This document shows, in pieces, positions 28,325 to 37,423 of a DNA stretch of 64,000 nucleotides (positions are counted from its first letter, which is position 1; each line of letters begins with the position of its first letter). Origin of the DNA: an uncultured Maribacter sp. (GTDB lineage: Bacteria; Bacteroidota; Bacteroidia; Flavobacteriales; Flavobacteriaceae). The DNA lies in NCBI GenBank assembly GCA_947498505.1, contig CANMKG010000002.1, forward strand, positions 186,001 through 250,000. Direction: 5' to 3'. The position numbers were made by a program, and so were the translations under genes. The notes beneath the pieces were generated by a model. The model worked only from the letters and a program-made list of their open reading frames with translations, did not search any database and was not told the DNA's origin.

Positions 28325-29331
28325 CGTAATACGTGACCTGTTATGTTTCCATCATAGATGGAGTTAATTTCATTTTCGGTGCTGGTGTGTTGATCACCTT
28401 TTATGGTGTGTTTTAGTGCAAAGGCAGCTGTAGCAAAACCAATAACTTTTTCGTTATTCCAATTGTTACCTAAGCCATGTAAACATCCTGCGGCGAAGGC
28501 ATCACCAGTTCCAAAACGATCTAAAATTTGAACTTTATAAGTGTCTGAAATAACGGGTTCCTCATCTGCAAGGTAAATACCAGTAAGTGCATTTTCACTT
28601 GCGGAGTAGTGGTCTCTAACCGTGAATGCTAGTTGGTTGAGGTTAAATTTTTCTTTTGCATTGACAATAGCCGCAGTTGTTTTTTCAATTTGATTAGCGC
28701 CTGAGGCTACATCCATATCGTAGACATCTTTTAAAACACCCATATTACCAAAAAGCAAGTCGGTATGTTCTAAAACAGCATCGAATATTTTTCTAGCAAC
28801 AGCTTTATCTTTCCAGAGTGTTCTTCTAAAATTCATGTCAAAACTAACTTTAACATTCATTTCTTTAGCTATTTTGGCAACTTTCACCACCTCCTCAGCA
28901 CATGTCTTTGATAGTGCCGGTGTTATTCCAGAAATAAAAAGCCATTTTTGTCCTTTAAGTATGTTTTTCCAATCAAACTCTCCACTACTAATAGCACTTA
29001 TTGCAGAATCTGCCCTATCGTATATTACACTTGAAGGGCGTATAGAAGAGCCAATTTCAATAAAATAAGTTCCAATTCGGTTTCCACCACGTACAATATT
29101 TGAGGTGTTAATACCGTAGCTTCGTAATGAATTTATTGCACCATCCCCTAATTGATTATTTGGTAATTTGGTTACAAATTGGGTTTCGTTTCCTAAGTAT
29201 GCCAAAGAACTGGCAACATTAGATTCTGATCCCGCATAATGTACCCCAAATAATCTAGTGTCATTTATCTTAGCTGCGTGGTCACTAGGTGTTAATCGCA
29301 GCATAATTTCTCCAAAAGTTATAAAACTCAT
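28321..29331 (-). CDS. PfkB-family 2-keto-3-deoxy-sugar-acid kinase
   Basis: 336 aa ribokinase/PfkB fold: N-terminal FGEIMLRLTP and GVHYAGSESNVA, central FDMNFRRTLW, and the catalytic/anion-hole motif DRFGTGDAFAAGC with Asp277. It phosphorylates 2-keto-3-deoxygluconate or -galactonate at O6, the step between the dehydratase and the aldolase. It overlaps the aldolase gene by 4 bases and lies 7 bases after the second dehydratase gene. Confidence 0.92.
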   Translation of the reverse strand: MSFITFGEIMLRLTPSDHAAKINDTRLFGVHYAGSESNVASSLAYLGNETQFVTKLPNNQLGDGAINSLRSYGINTSNIVRGGNRIGTYFIEIGSSIRPSSVIYDRADSAISAISSGEFDWKNILKGQKWLFISGITPALSKTCAEEVVKVAKIAKEMNVKVSFDMNFRRTLWKDKAVARKIFDAVLEHTDLLFGNMGVLKDVYDMDVASGANQIEKTTAAIVNAKEKFNLNQLAFTVRDHYSASENALTGIYLADEEPVISDTYKVQILDRFGTGDAFAAGCLHGLGNNWNNEKVIGFATAAFALKHTIKGDQHTSTENEINSIYDGNITGHVLR

Positions 29332-29338
29332 ATGTTAT

Positions 29339-30496
29339 TTACCAATTTGTAAGTGAACCATCTTTTCTATACAGCCTTGGAATTTGTATAGGTTTAAATT
29401 TTTGTTTTTTAGCGTATTCTTCATCAAATTCTACTCCTAAACCAGGAGTATCGGTTACTGGATATCGTGAACCTGCCAATTTGTGTTGAACAGGATAAAA
29501 TTTAGGATCATTTGTTATTACATGTGCTCCAGTGTTAACTTCTTCTAACCAGCTAAAATTAGGACAGGCTGCTGCTAAATGTATTGTTGCGGCTGTGCAA
29601 ATTGGCCCTAATGGGTTATGCGGCATTAAATCTATATAATGCGCTTCGGCAAGTGAAGCTACTTTCATTGCTTCGCTAATACCACCTACATTACAAACAT
29701 CAATACGGGCATATTGCGTAATATCTTGTTCTATGTATGGTAAAAATTGCCATTTACTAGAAAATTCTTCTCCAATGGCAAAAGGAATATCTACCATTTT
29801 ACGAAGATTATGGTATGCACCAGGGTTTTGATCACGAATAGGTTCTTCTATGAAGTCTATAGTGCCCTCGGGCATTTTTTTCATGAACGAATAGGTTTCT
29901 GCTTGCGTAAGTCTGGTATGGTAATCTATACCTATGGTAACCGCCGAACCAACTTCTTGTCTTAATTTTATTAACCAGTCTGCTATAATAGAAATTGATG
30001 TTCTAGGTTCAAATTCGCTTTGATTTTCTTGAGCTTCAAATTCTGCAGGTGCTAAACGTAACATAGTCCACCCTTCAGCAAGTAGTCCTTTTGAGAGCCT
30101 AAGCAATTCTTCTAAAGTAGAAAAACGTACTGAGGCAAAACACTCTACAAAATCACGTTGTTTACCTCCTAAAAGCTCATAAACAGGAACTCCAAGTGCT
30201 TTACCTTTTATATCGTATAAAGCAATATCTATTGCTGATATTGCAGCTGTTAAAACTCTTCCTCCTTCAAAATATTGACCCCTATATAAGTCTTGCCAAA
30301 TGGCACCAATTTGGTTAGGGTTTCTTCCTATAATAAGTGGTTTAAAATGCTCAATAGCACCAACCACGGCAAGCTCTCTTCCTGAGAGGCCAGAAGCGCC
30401 CCATCCATATATTCCAGAATCGGTTTCAACTTTTACAACAAGTTGACTTCCTGACCCAACATTGATAGGGTATGTTTTTACTGCAGTAATTTTCAT
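29339..30496 (-). CDS. Second enolase-superfamily acid-sugar dehydratase
   Basis: 385 aa, mandelate-racemase/galactonate-dehydratase subgroup. The catalytic residues align with the DgoD next door: Asp191/His193 in IDYHTR, Glu217 in DFIEEPI, Glu243 in IGEEFSS and His293 in MPHNPLGP, with identical spacing (26, 26 and 50 residues). Substrate-side residues differ (GIDYHTR for GLDFHGR, MPHN for APHC, VRFS for the WIGG region), so it probably acts on a different aldonate or epimer. It is not obviously a cycloisomerase of the KxK type. It is in the same operon, 7 bases before the kinase. Confidence 0.85.
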   Translation of the reverse strand: MKITAVKTYPINVGSGSQLVVKVETDSGIYGWGASGLSGRELAVVGAIEHFKPLIIGRNPNQIGAIWQDLYRGQYFEGGRVLTAAISAIDIALYDIKGKALGVPVYELLGGKQRDFVECFASVRFSTLEELLRLSKGLLAEGWTMLRLAPAEFEAQENQSEFEPRTSISIIADWLIKLRQEVGSAVTIGIDYHTRLTQAETYSFMKKMPEGTIDFIEEPIRDQNPGAYHNLRKMVDIPFAIGEEFSSKWQFLPYIEQDITQYARIDVCNVGGISEAMKVASLAEAHYIDLMPHNPLGPICTAATIHLAAACPNFSWLEEVNTGAHVITNDPKFYPVQHKLAGSRYPVTDTPGLGVEFDEEYAKKQKFKPIQIPRLYRKDGSLTNW

Positions 30497-30513
30497 TATT
30501 ATCTATGAATGAT

Positions 30514-31821
30514 TTATTTGATAGTTTCTCTTTCATTTTTTGGTACAATACGCTCTACTTTACCAACGATAAAGGTATAAGATATAAAACCAAGAAGCGC
30601 AATTCCACCTATAAAAAATAGTGCTGGACTAAAATCACCATCTTTTACTAAATATCCTATTACAATAGGTACAATAATACCAGCTAGACCTCCAATAAAG
30701 TTAAAAGCGCCGCCAGTAAGTCCAATAAGTCGTAAAGGAGCTATGAGCGAGATAAATACCCATGCAATACTTGCTAATCCATTGCCAAAAAAGGAAATCG
30801 ATAAGAAAAGAATAATGAAAAAAGTGTTGTCAGTATAATTAGCGCCAATAACTGCTATTGAGAGTAGCATACCTATAATTATAGGAGTTTTTCGAGATAC
30901 TTCAACAGAATATCCTTTTTTAGTTAAGTAATCAGAAGTGAAACCAGATAGCAATACTCCTGCAAAAGCAGCTAAATAAGGAATGGATGCTAAAAACCCT
31001 GACTTTAAAAAGTCTAACCCTCTATATTTTACCAAGTACGTTGGAAACCACGTTAGGAAAAAGATTAGTGTTGCACCTAAACAAAACTGACCTATATATA
31101 ATCCCCAAAGTTTACGGTATTTGAAAACTTCAGCAACATCCGACCAGTTAAACTTTTGCTTGTCTTCTTTTTTACTTGATACATCGTCTACTAAACCTCC
31201 TCCTTCTGAAATATGTTTTAATTCAGATTCGCTTATTGTTTTATGGTCTTTTGGGTCTCTGTAAAAGAAGTACCAAATTGCAGCCCATACTATTCCAATA
31301 ATTCCAGAAACGATGAATAAGCCTCTCCAACCCAATGCATCTTGAATAAGAGTTAAAACAGGTAATAAAAATGCCATTCCTAAAAATTGACCAGAAGTAT
31401 ATATTCCTATGGCAGATGCTCTTTCGTTTTCAGGGAACCAACGCGTAACTACCAGATTGTTTATAGGATATGAAGGAGCTTCAAATAAACCAATACTAGC
31501 ACGGAGACCAATTAGTGCTCCAAGAGAATTAACCATACCTTGAATTAAGGTTGCAATGGACCAAAATACCATGATAAAAGTATATAAGATTCTAGACTTT
31601 ATCTTATCGGCAAGTAGTCCGCCCGGAATTTGTAAAAGTGCGTAGGTCCATGCAAAGGCAGAGAAAACATACCCCATTTGAACGGAATTAATGTTTAGCT
31701 CTGTTTGTAATGCAGCAGCGGCTATGGAAAGATTACTACGATCTAAATAATTAATAACTACGGTAATAAAAACCATAGCAAGAATGTTGTGACGCTTACG
31801 CGTAGAAGGGCTTTTGGTCAT
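30514..31821 (-). CDS. MFS acid-sugar transporter (copy 1; DgoT/ExuT-like)
   Basis: 435 aa with 12 predicted membrane helices. The anion:cation symporter subgroup signature is present: NYLDRSNLSIAAA in helix 1, YALLQIPGGLLADK in helix 2, and WFPENERASAIGIYTSGQ in the helix 4 loop. Members import galactonate, glucarate or hexuronates with protons. It is followed after 17 bases by the second dehydratase. It is separated from the upstream susD gene by a strong terminator (31896-31937), so its expression may be set apart from susCD. Confidence 0.9.
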   Translation of the reverse strand: MTKSPSTRKRHNILAMVFITVVINYLDRSNLSIAAAALQTELNINSVQMGYVFSAFAWTYALLQIPGGLLADKIKSRILYTFIMVFWSIATLIQGMVNSLGALIGLRASIGLFEAPSYPINNLVVTRWFPENERASAIGIYTSGQFLGMAFLLPVLTLIQDALGWRGLFIVSGIIGIVWAAIWYFFYRDPKDHKTISESELKHISEGGGLVDDVSSKKEDKQKFNWSDVAEVFKYRKLWGLYIGQFCLGATLIFFLTWFPTYLVKYRGLDFLKSGFLASIPYLAAFAGVLLSGFTSDYLTKKGYSVEVSRKTPIIIGMLLSIAVIGANYTDNTFFIILFLSISFFGNGLASIAWVFISLIAPLRLIGLTGGAFNFIGGLAGIIVPIVIGYLVKDGDFSPALFFIGGIALLGFISYTFIVGKVERIVPKNERETIK

Positions 31822-31895
31822 TTTTGTTAGGATTGAAATTAATAATGTATGGTTAGCATAACAGTTTGTATATTATTATTGATGTTTTGACATAT

Positions 31896-31937
31896 TAAAA
31901 AAAGAACGGTAATCGACTTTTGTCTTTTACCGTTCTT
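31896..31937 (-). terminator. Rho-independent terminator after susD
   Basis: On the minus strand AAGAACGGTAA (31927-31937) pairs perfectly over 11 bp with TTACCGTTCTT (31902-31912), followed by a run of T (31897-31903). It lies between the susD stop (31963) and the MFS start (31821). It would reduce transcription into the catabolic genes relative to susCD. Confidence 0.85.
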
Positions 31938-31962
31938 ACTAAATAACTCGCTTTATGATAAA

Positions 31963-33720
31963 TTAGTATGCAGGGTCCTGTGTAAGAACTCCTTGTTGTA
32001 AATCTAATTCTGATTGCGGTATAGGCCAATGGTCATCTTGTCCAGCAGTATATTGCGCACCTTGAATCCATGGCAGTTTATTATTTGATAATTCTGAAGC
32101 TAAATAAGCATTCATTGTTTCATCATCAATTCCCCATCGAACTAAATCTTGAAAACGCATCCCTTCTAGAGCAAATTCTAAACGAGTTTCATGACGAACT
32201 GCCTTTCTAGCGTAATCTTGATCTGGGAATGATGTATATAAACCTAGCATGTAATTTGCAGCAGGTTGATTTTCATCTATATCTATAGGAGTAGCACTAT
32301 CAAAATTGGTATTAAGAACTCTACCCATAACAATATCATCCTGCGCTCTTGAACGTATTTGGTTTACTAAATCCATTGCGGTAGCTAAATCATTTTCTTC
32401 AACTGCAACTTCAGCTCTCCATAATAAAACGTGACCTAATCTAAAAAGTCTCCAGTTATTACCATTTAAACCTGCTGACCATGTTGGTGTATTGATAGAA
32501 ATAACCTGAAAATTTCTCTTGTAGAACATGTTTTTCTTGTTTAAGAATGGTCCCATTCCTGCTTGATCTAACATCCAGTCACCTCCAGACATTGGTCCCC
32601 AATCTAAGAAAGGTATACCTCTTCTAGCAATAGTCCAGTCAACTCTTGGGTCAAGAAGCTCATCCGTTGGAGTAAAATCTTCAGTGTCTAATAATCCGTA
32701 ATCTTCAAGTAATAAATTATCTCTGAACGTATCAAGTAAAGGCAATCCATTTGCATCAACCTTAAATGCATTAAAAAGGTCAAAACTTGGAGCACTATAT
32801 GCACAACATAATCCTATATCAGCACCTCTTGGAAATAATGTTCTGTGATCAGAGCCAGCATTTTCTCCACCAGCAGCACCATCATTTACAGTATATTGAA
32901 TTTCAAAAATACTTTCAGCATTGTTTTGCTTCTCTTCATCATGGTTATCATAAAAATGATCCATAAGAACGAATGGTCCATTATTAATGATATCATCTAA
33001 AATAGGCTTTGCTTCTGCAAATTCATTTTGGAACATATGAACACGAGCCTTCAGGGCTTTAGCAGCCCAACGAGAAGCACGTCCTACTTCACTTGGAGTT
33101 TCATCCATATTATTGTCTATACCCCATTGTAAATCGGCTTCAATATCATCCCAAACTTCTCTGTCGTTTGGTACCTCAGCAGGAATAGCATCTTCGTAGA
33201 TATAAGGGATTCTTTCAATTTTTGTTCTTAATTGGAAATGAAACCAAGCTCTTAACCATCTTGCTTCTGCTTCAATTTGTCTTGCTGCATCAGCAGGAAT
33301 TACTCCTTCTTCTGTACTTCTTAATACATTAAGTACATCATTAGCTCTGGCTATCCCGTCGTAGTTCGCGGCCCATAAACCTTGAAGCCAAGGATTAGTA
33401 GGATCAACTTCATATCTTTCGATTAAGTTTATTGCACTCCATCCTCCAGTTTGGTCTCCACGATGCATATCATCAGAAGGAACATCTCCCCATACCCAGT
33501 TGGTAGCTGATGCTTCACCGGCACCACCAGGACCTCCTGCGGAGAAGCCATCAATAACAGAATATGCACCTATTAAAAGTAAGTTTGCACCAGATTCATC
33601 TGATAGGGTGTCTATGGTTACAACACCTCTTGGAAACTCATCTAAAAATTCATCTTTACATGAACTAATAGCAACTCCTAGAGCTACCAGTAGACTCAAT
33701 TTATAATATAATCTTTTCAT
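31963..33720 (-). CDS. SusD/RagB-family surface glycan-binding lipoprotein (copy 1)
   Basis: 585 aa. The lipoprotein signal ends at Cys21 (ISSCKDEF). The SusD TPR-like body is clear (ARANDVLNVLRS, ARWLRAWFHFQL, RASRWAAKALKARVHMF), and the C-terminal RagB part has FRLGHVLLWRAEVAV, HETRLEFALEGMRFQDLVRWG and WPIPQSELDL. It caps the SusC barrel and captures the ligand at the cell surface. It follows susC after 15 bases. The ligand may be an oligosaccharide giving galactonate-type acids, but this is inferred from the downstream enzymes only. Confidence 0.94.
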   Translation of the reverse strand: MKRLYYKLSLLVALGVAISSCKDEFLDEFPRGVVTIDTLSDESGANLLLIGAYSVIDGFSAGGPGGAGEASATNWVWGDVPSDDMHRGDQTGGWSAINLIERYEVDPTNPWLQGLWAANYDGIARANDVLNVLRSTEEGVIPADAARQIEAEARWLRAWFHFQLRTKIERIPYIYEDAIPAEVPNDREVWDDIEADLQWGIDNNMDETPSEVGRASRWAAKALKARVHMFQNEFAEAKPILDDIINNGPFVLMDHFYDNHDEEKQNNAESIFEIQYTVNDGAAGGENAGSDHRTLFPRGADIGLCCAYSAPSFDLFNAFKVDANGLPLLDTFRDNLLLEDYGLLDTEDFTPTDELLDPRVDWTIARRGIPFLDWGPMSGGDWMLDQAGMGPFLNKKNMFYKRNFQVISINTPTWSAGLNGNNWRLFRLGHVLLWRAEVAVEENDLATAMDLVNQIRSRAQDDIVMGRVLNTNFDSATPIDIDENQPAANYMLGLYTSFPDQDYARKAVRHETRLEFALEGMRFQDLVRWGIDDETMNAYLASELSNNKLPWIQGAQYTAGQDDHWPIPQSELDLQQGVLTQDPAY

Positions 33721-33735
33721 TTTTCTTTTTTTTTG

Positions 33736-36700
33736 TTATAAACTAATGTTTAAACCAAGAACAAATTGTTTTGGTTGAGGCCAAGTTCCAAAATCAAAAC
33801 CTTTATTTATCTCGCTATTTGGATTATTTGGATCAAAAGCTGGGAATACCTCTACATCTAAACCAGAGTAGTCATCGAATAAAGTTATTAAATTCGTTCC
33901 CATTAAATAGATGCGCATATTAGAAACACCAATTTTTTCTATAGTTCTAGTTGGTAGATTATATCCTATTTGTAATGATTTTAAACGTAGGAAAGAACCA
34001 TCTTCTACCATGTCAGAATGTGTGTTCTGTTCAAAACTTGTTGTACTAGAAGCCTTAGGCAATACTGCATCTTCGTTATTGTCTAAATATGGGCTTCCCC
34101 ATGATTTAAATAGACGATCAGATGCCTTTGGTCCTTGAAATAAGCCGTATCTAGTAAATCTGTTGTAATAATTAATTAAATCATTACCTACGCTTGCATA
34201 CCAAAGAGCAGTAAGGTCAAAGTTTTTATATTGCATACCAATATTTAAACCTGCCGTAAAATCAGGATGCGGATTACCAATGTTTGTACGGTCATCTGGA
34301 GTAATTATTCCATCAGGAACACCGTCTGGACCACTTACATCCTTTATTTTAAGATTACCTGGTTGGTTGTACGTACCGTTTGCTGGATGCGCATCAGCTT
34401 CTGCTTGCGTTTGGAAGATACCTTCCACAACGTACCCATAAAATTCAGGGAATGAACGCCCATTTTCTGCTCTTGTGTATGTTTGACCTCTTTCACTTCG
34501 ACCAGTTATAAAATCAGTTTCTCCTAAGGATAGTTGAGTAACTTCATTTTTGTAAGTAGAAATGTTGGCTCCAATATTATAGTTGAAATCCTCACCAACT
34601 GAACCTGCATAACTAAGCTCTATATCAAGACCTTTGTTATCCATAGTACCAATGTTTACAGCAGGAAAAGATCCTTGACCTACTACTGCAGGTAATGCTA
34701 TTGGAAATAACATATCTCTGGTTTTCTTTCTCCAAATATCTACGCTTAAATTTAATCCACGAAATACGGTGGCATCGATACCAAAGTTTGTAGATTCTGT
34801 GGTTTCCCATACAGCATCAGGATTTCCAAATGCGATTGATTGATATCCAAGAGCGATAGTATTATCACCTCCACCAATACCGTAGTATGAATTTCCTAAA
34901 CCTGAGCCAAAAGTACTAAATATGTTACTATTACTTCCAATTTGGTCATTACCAGATTGACCCCAACCAAACCTGAATTTAAGTTGATTTAGCCAATCAC
35001 TTGTTCCATCCATGAAAGCTTCATTTGAAACTACCCAACCAGCTGAAACTGCAGGGAAGTAACCTACGCGCTTATCGGATGCAAAAATAGAAGAAGCATC
35101 TCTACGTACGGTACCTTCAATCATATACCTATTGTCGTATGAGTAGTAAAGTCTTGAGAATAATGAAAATAAAGATCCTGCATTTGATGCAGAGTTATTT
35201 GTGATTGCATCAGCACCAGCCTGTAAGAAGAAGAAATCATCGTTAGTTGATATGAACCCAGCTCTTCCTGCTTGAACTCTATCAAATTCGTTTTTGAATG
35301 ATTCCATACCAACTAGAAAATCTATATTATGCTTCTCTGCAATAGTTTTATTGTAACTAATTGTATTTGAGAAGTTCCATGTTAATGCGTTATCTCTAGT
35401 TTCATTTAGTGTATTAGTAAATGAACCATTTGTATTTTCTGGATCTCCAAATCTTGGGTCGTGATTACTAAACCATCTCATGTTATATCCAAACAATGAC
35501 TTGAATTTTAAATCTTGTAGAGGCTCAATTTGGATATAAAAGTTACCAGTTATATTAAGAGTTTTTCTTAAATCTTTTCTCTCCCGAAAATTATTACCTA
35601 CAGGGTTTGGACCATCATTTAAATTTCCACCTACAATACCACCAGCATAGTTTCCACCTTCATCAAGAATTGGAATTAATGGGCTTGTTTCTGCAATTGC
35701 ATTAAAACCTATTGTGTTTCCTTTGCTTTCAGTAAAAGTTGCGCCAAGTCTTTGTCCGACAGTTAACCAATCTGTTACTTCAGAATCTATATTAGATCTA
35801 AAGGCATACCTGTTAAAAGAGTTATATTTAAAAACCCCCTCTTCATCAAAGAAACTAGCATTTAATGCGTACGTAGTTTTTTCTGAACCACCTGTAACTG
35901 ACAAACCATATTCTTGTAATAGAGCAGTTGAATCATACATTTCTTCTAACCAGTCAGTACCATTTTGGCTTGTACGGGTTATCGGATAAGACCTTTCTTC
36001 GTATAGTGAAGGGTCAGTTGAAGCGTCACCATTAGAAGCTCCATTTGGAAAAAGAAAGTCATTTACCCTTGTTGCAGTTATGTCGTTTGGATCAAACTGA
36101 AAGTGGGCATGAGTTGGTGTAATACCATCATTAGTTTGTTCTAGCCAAAGCATTTGTCCAATTAAGTTAGGGTCAGTGACTAAATCCATTTTGGCGTTAC
36201 TTTTACCAATACCAGTTTTTACATTTAATTCAAGTTTCGCTTTTTGGCTTTTTCTACCAGTTTTTGTTGTAATCAAGATTACACCATTTGCACCTCTAGA
36301 ACCATAAATTGCTGTTGAAGAAGCATCTTTTAATACTTGAATATTTTGTATTTGATCTGGTGGTGGTACAGATCCTCCAATACTACCATCAACAATAAAT
36401 AAAGGGTTATTACCATTGATACTCCCTAAACCACGAATCCTTACTTGTGCCTGTTGTCCTGGTCTTGCTGAGGCTACTACAGTAACACCTGATGCACTAC
36501 CTTGTAATGCTCTAGTTGCATCTGCAGAAGGTTGTTGGTCTAAAAAGTCTTTGTCAACTGTACTTACAGCAGTAACAATATTTTCCTTTTTTCTTGACCC
36601 ATATCCAATAAGTACAACTTCATCTAACGCTTGTGCACTTTCTGCTAGAGTAACATTGATTACTGCATCATCTCCTACGGTAATTTCTTTGGTTTCAAAA

Positions 36701-36954
36701 CCCGTATAAGTAAATATTAGGATATCTCCTTTGTCAGCATTTACTGCGTAATTTCCGTCAAAGTCAGTAACTACTCCAGTAGTAGTACCTTTTATTATAA
36801 TATTTGCTCCTATTAAAGGAACATTAAGATCGTCCGTTACGGTACCGGAAATCTGTGTCGACTGCGCCTGAGCTGTAGCTATGCTCAGCAGGGCAATTAC
36901 AAAACCATACAGATACCTGAATGGTTTGAGTTTGATAAATAATCGGTTTTTCAT
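33736..36954 (-). CDS. SusC/RagA-family TonB-dependent transporter (copy 1)
   Basis: 1072 aa. Signal peptide, then a carboxypeptidase-regulatory-like domain (about 34-115; ISGTVTDDLNVPLIGANIIIKG), a TonB box/plug (DEVVLIGYGSRKKENIVTAV and VRIRGLGSINGNNPLFIVDG, with VLKDASSTAIYGSRGANGVI) and a 22-strand barrel ending in LGLNISL. It imports the substrate bound by SusD, powered by TonB. It is the first gene of the long minus-strand operon. The 469-base region upstream holds candidate regulator sites. Confidence 0.95.
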   Translation of the reverse strand: MKNRLFIKLKPFRYLYGFVIALLSIATAQAQSTQISGTVTDDLNVPLIGANIIIKGTTTGVVTDFDGNYAVNADKGDILIFTYTGFETKEITVGDDAVINVTLAESAQALDEVVLIGYGSRKKENIVTAVSTVDKDFLDQQPSADATRALQGSASGVTVVASARPGQQAQVRIRGLGSINGNNPLFIVDGSIGGSVPPPDQIQNIQVLKDASSTAIYGSRGANGVILITTKTGRKSQKAKLELNVKTGIGKSNAKMDLVTDPNLIGQMLWLEQTNDGITPTHAHFQFDPNDITATRVNDFLFPNGASNGDASTDPSLYEERSYPITRTSQNGTDWLEEMYDSTALLQEYGLSVTGGSEKTTYALNASFFDEEGVFKYNSFNRYAFRSNIDSEVTDWLTVGQRLGATFTESKGNTIGFNAIAETSPLIPILDEGGNYAGGIVGGNLNDGPNPVGNNFRERKDLRKTLNITGNFYIQIEPLQDLKFKSLFGYNMRWFSNHDPRFGDPENTNGSFTNTLNETRDNALTWNFSNTISYNKTIAEKHNIDFLVGMESFKNEFDRVQAGRAGFISTNDDFFFLQAGADAITNNSASNAGSLFSLFSRLYYSYDNRYMIEGTVRRDASSIFASDKRVGYFPAVSAGWVVSNEAFMDGTSDWLNQLKFRFGWGQSGNDQIGSNSNIFSTFGSGLGNSYYGIGGGDNTIALGYQSIAFGNPDAVWETTESTNFGIDATVFRGLNLSVDIWRKKTRDMLFPIALPAVVGQGSFPAVNIGTMDNKGLDIELSYAGSVGEDFNYNIGANISTYKNEVTQLSLGETDFITGRSERGQTYTRAENGRSFPEFYGYVVEGIFQTQAEADAHPANGTYNQPGNLKIKDVSGPDGVPDGIITPDDRTNIGNPHPDFTAGLNIGMQYKNFDLTALWYASVGNDLINYYNRFTRYGLFQGPKASDRLFKSWGSPYLDNNEDAVLPKASSTTSFEQNTHSDMVEDGSFLRLKSLQIGYNLPTRTIEKIGVSNMRIYLMGTNLITLFDDYSGLDVEVFPAFDPNNPNSEINKGFDFGTWPQPKQFVLGLNISL

Positions 36955-37423
36955 AAAAATAATTTAAGAGTTTATGTTAGTTAATAATTAAAGTTAAATG
37001 AACAGCTAATTATGAAGAGTAGCGTGTTAGTCATAAAAAAATGTCAAATAACCATTATCTAAATACAAAAATTGCCATTTTATCAATCAAGAAATGGTAG
37101 AATGTGGTCATTGTTAAGGATTTTTTAACACTAGGATTGTTAAGTTATATATTAGGTGAAACTCATATTTTAAGGGTGTATAGGCTGATATATGACCATT
37201 TTGTACTTATTGATGACCAATAAACACCTTTACGTTAGTTTTGAAAACGGGATTGAAATGAGGAAAATTTGACTATTTTGTAATTAGTAGATTAGTATTA
37301 TAGTTTTAAAGCGATAAAATTGGTAATTGAAACCCTAGTGTTTATGTTTAAAGTCGGTTTTGAAAAAAAACTATTGGTAGGAAGTTTAATGAATCTCTTT
37401 ACAGTGAATTAGAGTAGACGCCA
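36955..37423. other. Intergenic promoter region of susC copy 1
   Basis: No gene is seen in these 469 bases. The region is AT-rich and contains two directly repeated TGACCA sites (37193, 37214) and one inverted copy (TGGTCA at 37105-37110). No strong terminator for the upstream MFS gene was found, so read-through is possible. Confidence 0.6.
37193..37219. promoter_or_regulatory. Direct repeat ATGACCA with 21-bp spacing, candidate AraC-type operator
   Basis: ATGACCA occurs twice, with the TGACCA cores at 37193-37198 and 37214-37219, exactly 21 bp (two helical turns) apart. AraC-type domains of HTCS bind such spaced direct repeats. The pair lies about 240 bases upstream of susC. The same TATGACCA occurs at 41229-41236 upstream of the HTCS-like gene. 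Confidence 0.45.

Noticed and set aside
29339-30496. 3,6-Anhydrogalactonate cycloisomerase for the second enolase-family protein
   Set aside because: The catalytic layout (DYH, two Glu and PHN His at DgoD spacing) fits aldonate dehydratases; the KxK motif of cycloisomerase-type members is absent.
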